In this document: positions 44,248 to 56,270 of the stretch, in pieces
Layout: every line of letters begins with the position of its first letter
How positions within the stretch are numbered: position 1 is the first letter of the stretch
DNA from: Ziziphus jujuba
Lineage: Eukaryota; Streptophyta; Magnoliopsida; Rosales; Rhamnaceae
Direction of reading: 5' to 3'
Length of the DNA stretch: 64,000 nucleotides
NCBI RefSeq assembly: GCF_031755915.1
Contig: NC_083389.1
Span: forward strand, 496,001-560,000
Position numbers and translations under genes: made by a program
The notes under the pieces: generated by a model
The model's database searches: none
What the model was told of the DNA's origin: nothing
Seen by the model: the letters and a program-made list of their open reading frames with translations, nothing else

Positions 44248-44837
44248 TAAAAACAAATTAGGAAACTAAAAATGCTAGCCTTTTGATCAAGTTGACTTTG
44301 ATCAATCTTTGACCTCTTTGAGCTCCAAATAAACTTCTAGATGCTTTTTAGGATGCCAAATAATCTGAATATGAAGTCCCACACGTTGCCCATGCTTGGA
44401 AAAATAAGAAAAGGCTAATGCAGTAAAATACAGTAAAGACAGCAAGCAATACAGCAAATTCGGCCAAATTGTTGATGTTGTCCGTACAAGCCCTTTTTGA
44501 TTGCATTTGAGGCTGCTTTAACTTGTTCCATGACCTCTTTGGCATATGTATTGAACCCATAAAGAATTGGAACCATTTCATGCTTCCCGGACTCCAAACA
44601 TGTACCAAAACCGTCACTCGGGTCCGTATTGGCTTCCACCACTTGGATGCTTAGAATAGGCTTTGTATCTTCAAGTATGGACAAGCTCTGTTGAAATTAA
44701 TTACCCCCTATATAAATACTCCCAGTTTGTCCTTAAATCTCTTAATTTGAGCTTTTGTGATTGGCCTAGTCTTCATCCGTGTCGAGTCAGCACCCCAGTG
44801 GGTTATCGATGGAGCGGGCTCGGGCGGAATCACGTCA
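44248..44837 (-). mobile_element. element B 5' LTR, outer part
   Basis: Completes the LTR begun at 35482. Its outer end (TGACGTGATTCCG on the minus strand) meets petD at the ATACC duplication, 44838-44842. Confidence 0.93.
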
Positions 44838-45655
44838 ATACCCCATCCCCTTAGCCAACTTAGCTCTTAATACAGGATCGTTCAAGTCAGGTTTTTTTGT
44901 TATTAGGATAGGTGCGTTATTCTAGATCCATCCCCCAAAAGAACCGGACATGATAGTTTTTCATCATCCGGCTCAAGCATGACTCAAACGAACCAAATAG
45001 ATCCATATAAAAAATAAAAAAATTGATATGGTATCCACACCTATGTGAATGATTCTATGTAAGAGTAAGAAAAAATTTATCAAATTTCCTTTTTCGAAGT
45101 TTCAACAACCATCCATTGTAAAGAATTCAGTTCTTACAGATAAATGCTCGATACACAAGTAAGCTTACAAATCATGATCAAGTGCCTTCTGGGCCATCTC
45201 AGACCTTGCAATTGGACTTTATCCCCAAGAATATCAAAACACTTTACATACAAAGGATTTACTTGTTACTAATGTAGTTTAGCCCCTGTTCTTCTTATTC
45301 TTCTTTATATCCTTTATTTCACTCCGATAGTATAATAAATCGAGTGAATGCAGAGGAGATGAATACATTTCCATACTATTAAGTAAGTGAAATATATAAA
45401 ACATACTCCGGGATTATGTCACATCACTTCACTTATTCGTTCTATTGGATCACACAGAGCCTACTCATACACATCATGATCGAGTATGATGATAGAAAAT
45501 ATTCTCTTCAAACGAACCAGCCTATACCTCTTTATGGGCCTTACGTGGTGGTTGGAATAAAGACACATTTTTTTATTTTAGTTGTGAATTCAAATGTGGC
45601 AGATAAGGGCGTATATTCTGCACGGCCCAATTAATAGTTCAAGTCACACTCCCAT
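44838..45655 (-). pseudogene. petD: plastid petD pseudogene, 5' part (exon 1, group II intron, start of exon 2)
   Basis: Exon 1, ATGGGAGT on the minus strand at 45648-45655, is followed directly by a GTGTGACTT-like splice motif. The intron fills about 44906-45647. Exon 2 reads TKKPDLNDPVLRAKLAKGMG up to the element B insertion. The 3' part is at 30103-30518. With the insertion and one duplicated ATACC removed the gene would be continuous. Confidence 0.9.
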
Positions 45656-45858
45656 AATCCGTTTTATCTTCAAAAAATTCACTTCAACTATGAGTGTCAA
45701 AAAAATAAAAATAATACATTATTACATTTTTGTAAAGTTGAAAAGAAGTATCCAAATACATGTCTTAGTCGTTTCAATAAGACATATTTGTAGCAATGAA
45801 ATACTATTGGTCCTACCCCAATTTATATTATTTACATTATAAATTACATTATGTTATA

Positions 45859-46496
45859 TTATAAAGGGCTATAAATCCTTTGCTTACGTATCATTAGGAA
45901 GTGCATTAACATGAATACGGCAGTAAGACGAGGTAATATAAAATCGTGTAAACTATAAAACCAAGTTAAAGTGGATTGTCCCACACTAGCATTTTCGCGT
46001 AATAACTTTACCAAGGGCGATCCTATTAGAGGAATACCTTTTGGCACACCTGTTATAATTTTTACTACCCAATAACCAATTTGGTCCCAAGATAAGGAAT
46101 AACAAGTTACACCAAAAGATGGGGTCAATACACCCAAAACCACACCTGTAAACCAAGTCAATTCGCAAGGTTTTTTAAAGCCTTCGGTGAGATACACACG
46201 AAATACATGTAGGATCATCATTAGGACCATCATACTAGCCGACCATTGATGAACTGATCGGACTAAGCAACCAAAGTTAGCTTTAGTCATTATATATTGA
46301 ATAGAAGCAAAAGCCTCCATAACGATCGAACGATAAAAGTCATAGCAAACTTTGTAGCTACTTGTACTAAAAAATAAGTAAGTGTAATTCCGCCTAGACA
46401 ATAAAAAATGTTGACATGGGGAGGAACATATTTACTAGTTATATCATCTACAATTGCTTGAATCTCGAGATGTTCTTCAAAACAATCATAGATTTT
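45859..46496 (-). pseudogene. petB: plastid petB pseudogene, exon 2 (cytochrome b6)
   Basis: Cytochrome b6 is the haem-binding core of the b6/f complex. Exon 2 begins [20 protein letters not shown] and [20 protein letters not shown] frameshift near 46370 follows. A long open stretch then reads [71 protein letters not shown] and [13 protein letters not shown] to the stop at 45859. The haem-ligand histidines within SVHQWSA and ILHVFR are retained. Several Gly/Arg positions are changed (for example LTWFTGV for LTWVTGV). Confidence 0.92.
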
Positions 46497-47438
46497 ATTG
46501 GGATAGGTAAACAGAGCGGACCCCCCCCCCCCAAATGAACTGTATATGAGAATTTCATCTGGTACGACTCAAACAGAAACACCAAAATACTAGTTCTACA
46601 GGATATGTGTAATAGAAAGTTAAGTTCAAAAATTCTTAATCCTTTGATTCAATTGTTTATGAAGATACAAAAGAAATAAAAATCTGAAAGTTCTTTCTTT
46701 TGGTTATAATGCCAAAATATCAAGTCGGCTCATTTGTCTCTATGGTGATGATTATAGGCCTCTTGAATATCTTTTTACCTATTTATAGTTTTTTATTGTG
46801 TGTAATGCACCTTGAACTGCTGTCTTCTTTATTATAGATATTGATAGGAATTCTCTTATTAAGACCCTATGAATCAGTTAAAACCCCAGATTCATACTAG
46901 AACCACGATGATTCAATAAAACCATTTCTTTATAAACTAATTCCAAAAATTCCTTGAGGAAGAACTGTTGGATTATCACTTATTCAACGAATAACTAGAA
47001 TGAATAAAAATCCAACAACTCCCTTATCCTTTGATCAAAATATATGTAAATAAGAGTTTAAAAAAAATAAACATATTTCGATTTATAACTTCTAAATCTA
47101 ACTCTTTGAGAAAAAAAAAAAAACAAGGAAGCATAAATGTGTGGTCTGAATATTAAGGATGATTCATAGTGCTAATAATACTTTGGAATCTATTTCCTAT
47201 ATTCCATGCTTCAGATACTAGGATGAATATCTGATGAAGTAAAACCATCTCTATCAAGATGATAGACGCATTATCTGTACTATCCAGAGAATCAATTATA
47301 ACAAGTCACCCATTCATATTTCGAAACTACATATACAATGTAATTTCACGATCAAAGTACCAAAATAGAATGGGATAAAAATTAGAGACCTAAATGCTTC
47401 ACTTTGTATTGTAAAGCTAGTTACTAGTTCTTGTGAAT
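46497..47438. other. petB group II intron and petB-psbH spacer remnants
   Basis: AT-rich plastid intron and spacer. A 13-C run occurs near 46519-46532. The 6-nt petB exon 1 cannot be placed with confidence. No other genes are seen. Confidence 0.65.
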
Positions 47439-47659
47439 CTAATTAATTCCAATTCCATCTAGTAAAATCGAAGAATTATAAAACTCCAAAATAATATATT
47501 GGAATACCACAAAAAGGGCCATTGCGATACCCATCAAAGGAGTAGTTCCCCACTAGGAGCTACTTTACCATATTTTGAATTCAATGGTTTCAATAAACTC
47601 CGTACAATAGTTCGTCTTGGACCAGATCTAGAACTACTCTCAACGGTTTGTGTAGCCAT
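47439..47659 (-). pseudogene. psbH: plastid psbH pseudogene (photosystem II phosphoprotein)
   Basis: The minus strand reads [19 protein letters not shown] (N-terminal phosphorylation region), a shifted middle, then [10 protein letters not shown] and a single membrane span ending in a stop at 47439. A TAG replaces a Gly/Trp codon in the WGTTP region and a short deletion precedes it. psbN follows on the other strand, as in plastids. Confidence 0.9.
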
Positions 47660-47747
47660 AAATTGTATTTTATATTCATTGAGATCTGTTGACTTTGTAT
47701 ACCATTCATTATCATAAACCCATTGTGGTCTTGAAACTATATAATAA

Positions 47748-47870
47748 TGGAAATGGCAACCCTAGTTGCTATCTTTATATCGGGTTTACTTTACTAGGTA
47801 TGCCCTAGATATTGCTTTTAGGCAACCTTCTGAACAACTAAGAGATCTAATCGAGGAACATAGAGACTAG
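47748..47870 (+). pseudogene. psbN: plastid psbN pseudogene (photosystem II assembly protein)
   Basis: Starts [15 protein letters not shown]. About 8 bp are then deleted relative to psbN (LVSFTGYAL becomes a shifted YxxGMP). The end reads QPSEQLRDLIEEHRD before TAG (47868-47870). Opposite strand to psbT and psbH, as in plastids. Confidence 0.88.
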
Positions 47871-47931
47871 TCAAAGTAATGAGCATCTCAATATTGGGAG
47901 ACTCATTACTTTCAATTGAGATAATGAAAAA

Positions 47932-48039
47932 TCATTTCACCTTTTTAGTTGGAACTTTAGGTGGTTGTCCAAAAAAGATAGCAAAAAGAATTATTCCTAA
48001 AGTTAAGACTAAGAGGAATGTATAAACCAATGCTTCCAT
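47932..48039 (-). CDS. psbT: plastid psbT copy with intact frame (photosystem II subunit T)
   Basis: PsbT is a single-span subunit at the photosystem II dimer interface. The frame is open for 35 codons: [19 protein letters not shown], then [16 protein letters not shown] and TGA (47932-47934). Length and the PPKVPTKK end match the family; FREPP has become FGQPP. In so short a gene an intact frame may be chance. No targeting signal or nuclear promoter is apparent. Confidence 0.78.
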   Translation of the reverse strand: MEALVYTFLLVLTLGIILFAIFFGQPPKVPTKKVK

Positions 48040-48209
48040 AGATTTGATCGTGGTTTACATACAATTATTGCTTCCATACCTATTTATTTGGGATCATCTC
48101 CTAGATAAAGAAAGAGCAAGAGTCAAAGAAAAGGTAGCAATTCAAATCAAGGTTTATTTGGTACCCTACTCACAAAACTAAAGACGAAAAATAACAAAAT
48201 AATATTTTA

Positions 48210-49635
48210 TCAGATTACTTGTCTTCTTGTGGTTGGATCTCCAAGTTTTTGGAATGCTCCAAATTCTACTTGAGCATCCAAATCAGGGTCAATACCAGTA
48301 AAAACATCTCTGAACAAGGTCCTAGCACCATGCCAAATGTGTCCGAAGAAAAAGAGCAAAGCAAACAAAGCATGTCCAAAAGTAAACCAACCCCTCGGAC
48401 TGCTACAAAAAATACTATCGGATTTCAAAGTAGCATAATCTAATTCAAAAATTTCACCCAATTTAGTACATCTAGCGTATTTTTTCATTGTAGCGGGACC
48501 ACTATAACTAACTCCATTGAGTTCGCTACCATAGAACTCAACAGTTACACCTACTTGTTTGATGCTGTATTTCGATTCTTCCCTTCTAAAAGGAACATTG
48601 GCTCTAACAATTCCATCTCCATCTACCAAAACGATTGGAAATGTTTCGAAAAAAGTAGGCATACAATGTACAAAAAGTTCACGACCCTCTTTATCTCTAA
48701 AAATAGGGTGTCCTAACGACCCAACAGCAATTCCATCCCCATTGTCCATTAAGCCCACTCTGAATAATCCCCCTTTTGCTGGATTATAGCTGATGTAATA
48801 ATAAAAAGCTAATTTTCTAGGAATTTTAGACCAAGCTTTGGATAAACTTTGACTTTCAGCTAGCCCAGCACCAACTCATTGATATATTTCTTGTTGAAAG
48901 TATCCTTGATCCCATTGATAACGAGTGGGACCAAATAATTCAATCGAGGTAGTTGCCGAACCATACCACATAGTTCTAGCAACCATAAAAGCTGCAAAAA
49001 AGATAGCAACGATAGTACTGGAATGGACGGTTTCAATATTTCCTATACATAATCCCTTTTATAGACATTGGGGTGGACAGAAACTAAGATGGAATAGACC
49101 CGCCAATATGCCTAAGGTCCCTACTGCAATATGATGAGAGGTTATTCCTCCCGGAACAAAAGGATCAAAACCTTTCGACACGTTATGCTGGATTTACAGA
49201 TTTTACCCTTCTAGTTAGTTCATAAGGATCGGATACCCATATTCCCGGACCATACAATCCTGTTACATGAAATGTGCCAAAACCAAAGTAAGCCAGCCCT
49301 GAAAGAAATAAATGAATTCCAAAGATTTTGAGTAAATCCAAATAGGGTTTTCCTGTATGTTCATCATAAAATATTTCTAGATCCCAATACACCTAGTGCT
49401 AGATAGCTGCTCAAAAGCATAAGCCAAAAAACACTATATGTGAACCGTCCACGCCTTCGTAACTCCAATCACCCCATGAATTGGTGATTCCTAAATGAGT
49501 CATGAAGGGTAGAACAAACATCCCTTGTCTCCGCATTGGATCATGAATAGGGTCAGAGGGATAAAAAACTGCTAAGTTATATAGAGCCATCAAACTGACC
49601 CAACCAGTAACCAGAGCTGTATCCATTATATGGAT
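48210..49635 (-). pseudogene. psbB: plastid psbB pseudogene (CP47), 5' truncated by element E
   Basis: CP47 is the inner chlorophyll antenna of photosystem II. The remnant starts at [19 protein letters not shown] (the first about 20 residues are gone). It continues through [32 protein letters not shown], [20 protein letters not shown] and [19 protein letters not shown] long, nearly unbroken C-terminal part (48210-48758) follows: [57 protein letters not shown], and the end [10 protein letters not shown]. About 20 residues are missing after GDWS, and several frameshifts separate the blocks. Confidence 0.93.
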
Positions 49636-50769
49636 TGATGCGAATCTACCCGAGATTGTTCAACCGTCAACCCGCTAGGGTGCTCACCCAATACAAATGA
49701 AGGTGGGACCGATCACTAGGGCCCAAGACAAGAAATTCAAGGAAAATCTTGCTGTCTTCATACAAGGAATAAGTCATAGTCAAGAGGGGTTGACCATATC
49801 TAAAGAACCAAGGCCTGCTTTACTCATACAAGCAATAGAACCCAGAAAGGGCCCGGGTGACGTTTTTGGTGACAATATGGAGGTCGAGTTGTATGAATTG
49901 GAACCCCATCCTTATGGGTTCAATTCATATGGAGGATGAGTCATAGAAACCAGCCAAAGCAGCTCCAAATCTTACCAATAAGCTGGTTTGCGTACAAGGG
50001 GAGGAAAAGGCCGGATTTGCTGTATTCCTTGCTGGCTTTACTGTATTTTACTATATTAGCCTTTTCTCATACTTCCAAGCAAGGGCAACGTGAGGAACTT
50101 CACAATAAGCTTATTTGGCACTCCCTAAAGATTATTGAAGCTAATTTGGAGTCCAATTGGATCAAAGAAGGGTCATTACCAACATAGCCGAAAATTACCA
50201 TTTTTAGTTTCCTAATTTGTTTTTACTTTTTGTTTTCGGAAACTACCATTACTTTTTGGCTTTTATTTATTTATTTTCTGGAAAAATAACTTTAGGAAGG
50301 TTTTTATTTTATTCTTTCCATTGTAAATTAATTAATTCCTCATTTAATATAAAGGGATTAATTAATCAAACTTAGATTAGGAAAGGAAGTACAATTTCGG
50401 CCAACTAGGTTTCTTTATGTGTGTGGCCTGTTTTTCCTAGGGATTTTAGAGTTTATTTTGTTTCTTTCAAAGCCTATTTAAGGGCTTAGTTATCAATAAG
50501 AATACAACTTTGATTTGATTGAGAAAATACTTGTGAGATTAATTATCTCTTTGTTCATTGAGAACACCTAAGACACCATTAGAGAATTGGTTGTTTTCAC
50601 TTGACTTATCAAGAGGTTTTCATCCCCTATTGTGGCGTCTACATTATACCAAGGTTTCTAACCATAGGTTGGTTAGGGGTTAAGGTCCATTCCATTAGAA
50701 CTTGAACTTAATTGATATCTGGGCTAATATAATACGGGTTTAGGAACAGGTCGTCCTAGGTTCCTATCA
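49636..50769 (+). mobile_element. element E 5' LTR
   Basis: 1134 bp from TGATGCGAATCTACC to CTAGGTTCCTATCA. It contains the coding tail (GPITRAQDKKFKENLAVFIQ) seen in the other copies. The core cctatttaagggc is near 50472. Confidence 0.92.
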
Positions 50770-51764
50770 TTTGCTATCAGAGCTAAATTTTGTTCAGGTT
50801 TGATCTATCTTTATTTGCTTTATTTGTTTTTGTTTTATTCTGCAATTTTAGCATTAGATTAAGGTTGCTTCTATCACCATACACGTTCTGCATCTTAAAA
50901 AAAAAAAGAAATTTCATTCCTAGTTGAATTAGGATTTCCTAGTTTTGTCGTATTTTTGTTTCTTAATTTATTGGTTGTTTTTTATCATTGTTCTTGTTAA
51001 TTTTGGTTTTTGTTGATTTTTCTTTACTGTTTTAGTCTTAAATGTTTGTATTCATATATTCAAAAAAGAAAAAAAGAAAAAAAAAAGAGTTTGCGGCAAC
51101 ATTTAAAAAAAAAAACTACACATTTGTTATTATTTGGAGGTCACGGGTTTGGTGTTTGTTTTGGAGTTAGAATTGCAATTTTTGTAATTATTCTTGCTAC
51201 TGTAGTTGTTTGTGTTCTGTGAGTGAAAGAAAAAAAAAAAGAAGGAGAGGTAAAGCCGAATAAAAAAAAAATTAGAAAACATATTTCGGTTTGTTGGTTT
51301 ATTTTGTTTCTTTCAAAGCCTAGAAAAAAATATTTTTGTTCAATTTGATTCTTGTTCGTATTTGAATTTATTTTTTTGGAATTTTATTCTTGAACTCATA
51401 ATCTACTACCATCTGGTGCAGTTTTCAAAAATTCCAACGTTTTCCCATTATTTTGTGTTTTCTTGTCTAGAAAGCCGAAAAATTAGGATTTGTTGGATTC
51501 TTTCGGTATTGCCTACTTTTTCCTACTGCTTTGTTGATAAGTTTAATTAAAACATACTAGTGATCTAATTGCTGTTTTGTGGGTGTTTTAATTAGAACTT
51601 TGAGATAATTCATTGAGTGGAAAAAGGCAAGAGTGTGTGAGCTTAAAAGAGGGTAATAGCCGAAAGTAGTGTGCAAACACGAGTGTCGAGACCTTGTTTG
51701 AGTGAAACACGTGAGGGAGTGAATATTGTGAGGATTTATTTTATTTTTACAGTATTGTACTAAC
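50770..51764 (+). other. element E leader with mutated primer-binding site
   Basis: The primer site at 50772-50783 reads TGCTATCAGAGC, one mismatch to the consensus. The leader is homologous to the others, but about 51290-51335 contains LTR-like GTTTCTTTCAAAGCC, with local loss of leader sequence. Confidence 0.82.
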
Positions 51765-51995
51765 ATGGCAGATTCTAGAACAAGAAGAGGGGATCCACCC
51801 TTGAGGATCAATGAGGAAGAGTCCGTAGCATTCCATGGCAATGACCGAGCTACCGGGAGTGGAGACCAAGTGGATATGAGAGCTGTCTTGCAATCAATAC
51901 AGCGGGTTAGTGCTCAAGTTGAGCATGTGAATCAAAGAGTGGGAAGACTAGAAGCCTCACGAGGAATGTCGAATACAAGAAATAGGCAAGAATTC
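51765..51995 (+). pseudogene. element E gag N-terminus
   Basis: MADSRTRRGDPPLRINEEES and AQVEHVNQRVGRLEASRG to RNRQEF, where element D is inserted after AATTC (51991-51995). It is the best-preserved gag start in the window. It shows the frame lost in element C by an 8-bp deletion. Confidence 0.9.
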
Positions 51996-52858
51996 TGATG
52001 TGATTCTGCCCGAGCCCGCTCCACCGATAACCTGTTGGGGTGCTGACTCGACACGGATGAAGACTAGGCCAATCACAAGAGCTCAAATTAAGAGATTTAA
52101 GGACAACCTGGGAGTATTTATACAGGGGGTACTTGAAGATACAAAACCTATTCTAAGAATCCAAGTGGTGGAAGCCGATACGGACCCGGGTGACGGTTTT
52201 GGTACATTTTTGGAGTCTGGGAAGCATGAAATGGTTCCAATGCTTTATGGGTTCAATACATATGCCTAAGAGGTCATGGAATCAAGTTAAAGCAGCCTCA
52301 AATGCAATCAAAAAGGGCTTGTACGGACAGCCTCAACAATTTGGCCGAATTTGCTGTATTGCTTGCTGGCTTTACTCTATTTTACCGTATTAGCCTTTTC
52401 TTATTTTTCCAAACATGTGCAAAGTGTGGGACTTCAAATTCAGCTTATTTGGCATCCTAAAAATCATCTAGAAGCTGATTTGAAGCTCAAAGAGGTCAAA
52501 GATTGATCAAAGTCAACTTGATCAAAAAGGCTAGCATTTTTAGTTTCCTATTTGTTTTAACTTTTTGTTTTAGGAAACTACCATTACTTTTTGGCTTTCA
52601 TTTATTTACTTTATGGAAAAATAACTTTAGGAAGGTTTTTATTTTGTTCTTTCCATTGTAAATTAATTAATTCCTAATTTAATATAAAGGAATTAATTAA
52701 TCAAACTTAGATTAGGAAAGGAAGTATAGTTTCAGCCAACTAGGTTTCTTTATGTGTGGTGGCTGGTTTTCTTTATGTTCTAGGGTTTTATTCCGTGGCT
52801 TTGTAGGCTATTTAAAGGCTTAGTTATCAATAAGAAAACAACTTTGATTTGATTAAAA
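51996..52858 (+). mobile_element. element D 5' LTR, truncated
   Basis: Starts TGATGTGATTCTG, lacks about 26 bp around AATCAATCTCAACAG after 52127, and ends in GATTAAAAAA. Gag sequence (ATGACTTGATTACAACATGG) then follows. The about 275 bp of the LTR end are gone. Confidence 0.9.
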
Positions 52859-52860
52859 AA

Positions 52861-55265
52861 ATGACTTGATTACAACATGGCGTCAAATGAAAGGAGCCAT
52901 GAGAAAGCGGTTTGTGCCATCTCATTACCAAAGGTAGCTGCATCAAAGGCTTCAATCTTTGTCTCAAGGAAGTAGGTCCGTGGAGGATTATTACAAAGAG
53001 ATGAGGCTGAATATGAATGAGGATAGAGGAGCAACAATGGCGAGATTTCTTGGTGGTTTGAACCGTGACATTGCCAACCAACTTGAATTACAACAATACT
53101 TGGAATTGGAGGAGATGTTGCATGTAGCCATTAAGCTTGAGAACCAATTCAAGAGGAGGGGTGTTAGTACACGGTTTGGAGGAGTTTCTAGCAGTGGAAG
53201 GACAAGTTCAAGTGGCTGGAAAAACATTTCCACTTATGAAAACAAGTTGAAGCCGAAATTAGGAGAAGAATCTACCAACCGGCCAAGAAGGGAGGTCAAG
53301 ACCGAATCTGTCCAAGCACTTAGAGGTGAGATAAAATCTGATCCTAAACCTCAAAAATCCAGAGAAATAATTTGTTTTAAGTGCCAAGGAAGAGGACACA
53401 TAGCCAGCCAATGCCCAAATAGAAGAATCATGGTATTAAAGGGTGATGGTGAGCTGAAATCCGCAAGTGAAGAAAGTGGGGCTGAAACCGAGCAAGAGAA
53501 GGATTGCAATGAAGATGAAGCCGAACCTATAGATACATCTAATGCCGAGTTGAGCTTGGTTTCAAGGAGAGTACTTGCTATCTACAAAGATGAAGAGCAG
53601 ATACAAAGAGAAAACATCTTCCACACTCGCTGCGAAATACAAGGTAAATTTTGTAGCATGATTATAGATAGTGGGAGTTGTACTAATGTGATAAGTAATC
53701 TTGTAGTTGATAAATTAGGCTTGAAAACAATTAAACATCCAGAACCTTATAGATTACAATGGCTTAATGATAGTGGTGAGATGAAAGTAAACAAACAAGC
53801 CAAAGTAAAATTTAATATAGGTAGATATGAGGATGTAGTTTTATGTGATATTGAACCCATGATTGCTGGACATATACTATTAGGTAGACCATGGCAATTT
53901 GATAAAGATGCTACTCATTTTGGTCGAGAAAATAGTATTGTTTTCAGGTTTAAAGGGAAGAAGGTCAAGCTGGAACCATTATCTCCTAAAGAGGTTTACA
54001 AAGACCAATTACGAATGCAACAAAGGAGAGAAGCCGAAAAGCTCAAGGAAAAAGCAAGTATGGCACCAACGGCTTCACCGTCCTTTCAAGAAGGTAAGAT
54101 TGAGGTTGCTGACCAAGGTAAGGTTTCTAAGGTTCATATTGAGTGGAAAGATCAAGGGAAAACTGAATGAGAGGGAAAAGGAAGTGGCAAACCCGTGCTC
54201 TTGGAGAAGGAAGAGGAATCCGTATGTTTGCGCCAATCCAAGGAGAAAAAAGAAAAAGGAAGAAATGAAAGGTTAAGTAGCAATTTTTATTTGAGTTTAG
54301 GGGATATTAATAAGGTTATTGAGTGTAAGAAACCTTTGCTAGTCATGATTTATAAAGAAAATTATTTTAATGATCAAACTAACTTTGAAGAACTTGAATT
54401 GCCAAGTTCAATGATTTCTCTTTTGAAGGAATTTGGAGATGTCTTCCCAAATGAAATTCCAAGTGGACTACCATCCAATCAAGAGGGAAAATGTGAGCTT
54501 GCTGTCCAAGGTAAGTCTTCTAATACTCAAGTTGTGTGAAAAAATTTTAATAAAACCAAGAGTGAGAAATTTGGTGCAAAAGCAGAGAGTGAGGAAAGTG
54601 AGATGGCCGTGAGTGAGAAAGGAAAAGGAAGACAAGAAAGGAAGAATATAAATTTTTATCTTAGCTTTGGTGATGTTAATAAAGTAATTATGAATAAGAA
54701 ATCATTGTTGACCATGAATTTTAAAGATACTTATTTAAAGATGTCTTTATTGCATAGAACATTATCTGCATTGTTGAGAGCTTTACTTAGTGGCAATTTG
54801 AAAATTTGGGAAATATTGATTGCTAACTTTAAAAAGTGTAATTTTTACCATAATGAGCATGTATTTCTAGATTTTGTTGTAATACTGTTTGACCCAGGAG
54901 AATTGGTTTGGTTGCACTTACGAAAGGAAAGGTTTCCTAATCAAAGAAAGTCAAAGCTCATGCCGCTTATGGATGGACCTTTTCAAGTTTTGGAGCCGAA
55001 TAACAAGAATGCCTACAAGCCTAATTTACCGGGTGAGTATAACATGAGTGCTGCATTTAATGTTGCTGATTTAACTCCTTTTGCTGCAGGTGATGATCTT
55101 GATTTGAGGACAAATCCTTTTCAAGAGGAGGGGAATGATGTGATTCTGCCCGAGCCCGCTCCACCGATGACCTGCTGGGGTGCTGACTCGACACGGATGA
55201 AGACTAGGCCAATCACAAGAGCTCAAATTAAGAGATTTAAGGACAACTTGGGAGTATTTATATAG
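52861..55265 (+). pseudogene. element D gag-protease and scrambled pol remnant
   Basis: It begins inside the capsid region (DLITTWRQMKGAMRKRFVPS). A 403-codon frame (52959-54170) then has VEDYYKEM, the CCHC knuckle CFKCQGRGHIASQC and protease IIDSGSCTNVISN with HILLGRPW. A frame change gives the INKVIECKKPLLVM linker, with TGA at 54537-54539. The next frame (54603-55265) reads [15 protein letters not shown] and an integrase piece [21 protein letters not shown]. It goes on with an RT piece [19 protein letters not shown] and the integrase C-terminus to [11 protein letters not shown], and enters the LTR ([15 protein letters not shown]). No RT active site, RNase H or DDE core. Confidence 0.9.
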
Positions 55266-56270
55266 GGGATAATCAATCTCAACAGAGCTTGTCGATACTT
55301 GAAGATACAAAACCTATTCTAAGCATCCAAGTGGTGGAAGCCGATACGGACCCGGGTGACGGTTTTGGTACATTTTTGGAGTTCGAGAAGCATGAAATGG
55401 TTCCAATGCTTTATGGGTTCAATACATATGCCTAAGAGGTCATGGAATCAAGTTAAAGCAGCCTCAAATGCAATCAAAAAGGGCTTGTACGGACAGCCTC
55501 AACAATTTGGCCGAATTTGCTGTATTGCTTGCTAGCTTTACTCTATTTTACTGTATTAGACTTTTCTTATTTTTCCAAGCATGGGCAACGTGTGGGACTT
55601 CAAATTCAGCTTATTTGGCATCCTAAAAATCATCTAGAAGCTGATTTGAAGCTCAAAGAGGTCAAGGATTGATCAAAGTCAACTTGATCAAAAAGGCTAG
55701 CATTTTTAGTTTCCTAATTTGTTTTTACTTTTTGTTTTAGGAAACTACCATTACTTTTTGGCTTTCATTTATTTATTTTCTGGAAAAATAACTTTAGGAA
55801 GGTTTTTATTTTATTCTTTCCATTGTAAATTATTAATTCCTAATTTAATATAAAGGAATTAATTAATCAAACCTAGATTAGGAAAGGAAGTATAGTTTCA
55901 GCCAACTACGTTTCTTTATGTGTGGTGGCTGGTTTTCTTTATGTTCTAGGTTTTTATTTCGTGGCTTTGTAGGCTATTTAAAGGCTTAGTTATCAATAAG
56001 AAAACAACTTTGATTTGATTAAGAAAATACTTGTGAGATTAATTATCTCTTTGTTATTTGAGAACACCTAAAACACCATTAGGGAATTGGTTGTTTTAGC
56101 TTGACTTATCAATATGTTTTCCATCCCCTATTGTGGCGTCTACATTATACCAAGGTTTCTAACCACAGGTTGGTTAGGGGTTGAGGTCCATTCCATTAAA
56201 ACTTGAACTTAATTAAGATCCGGGCTAATATAATACGGGTTTAGGAGCAGGTCGTCCTAGGTTCATATCA
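55136..56270 (+). mobile_element. element D 3' LTR
   Basis: 1135 bp, TGATGTGATTCTG...GGTTCATATCA. The purine tract aagaggaggggaa ends at 55135. AATTC of gag follows at 56271. Confidence 0.93.

Larger units (their letters stand above)
30519..44837 (-). mobile_element. element B: non-autonomous Ty3/gypsy retrotransposon in petD, carrying nested element C
   Basis: The 3' LTR is 30519-31653, the internal region 31654-35481, and the 5' LTR 35482-36024 plus 44248-44837. Target duplication ATACC stands at 30514-30518 and 44838-44842, inside petD. Without C it is about 6.1 kb. It lacks RT catalytic sequence, RNase H, the integrase core and the gag zinc knuckle, so it depended on other elements. Confidence 0.95.
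14521..49635. other. NUPT B: plastid psbB-to-rpl23 segment, reversed, split by retroelements
   Basis: Removing the insertions leaves about 13.8 kb of continuous plastid sequence in plastid order, from rpl23 (left) to psbB (right). It crosses the IR/LSC boundary between rpl2 and rps19. Plastid parts are 14521-16169, 23179-30518 and 44838-49635; array units 2 and 3 are duplicates. Most genes carry stops or indels. Confidence 0.93.
51996..56270 (+). mobile_element. element D: non-autonomous Ty3/gypsy retrotransposon in the gag of E
   Basis: It is flanked by AATTC at 51991-51995 and 56271-56275, so it inserted as one element. The 5' LTR is cut at about 52858 and fused directly to mid-gag, with the LTR end, primer site, leader and early gag deleted. 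The 3' LTR (55136-56270) is complete. pol has the same scrambled form as element B. Confidence 0.92.
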
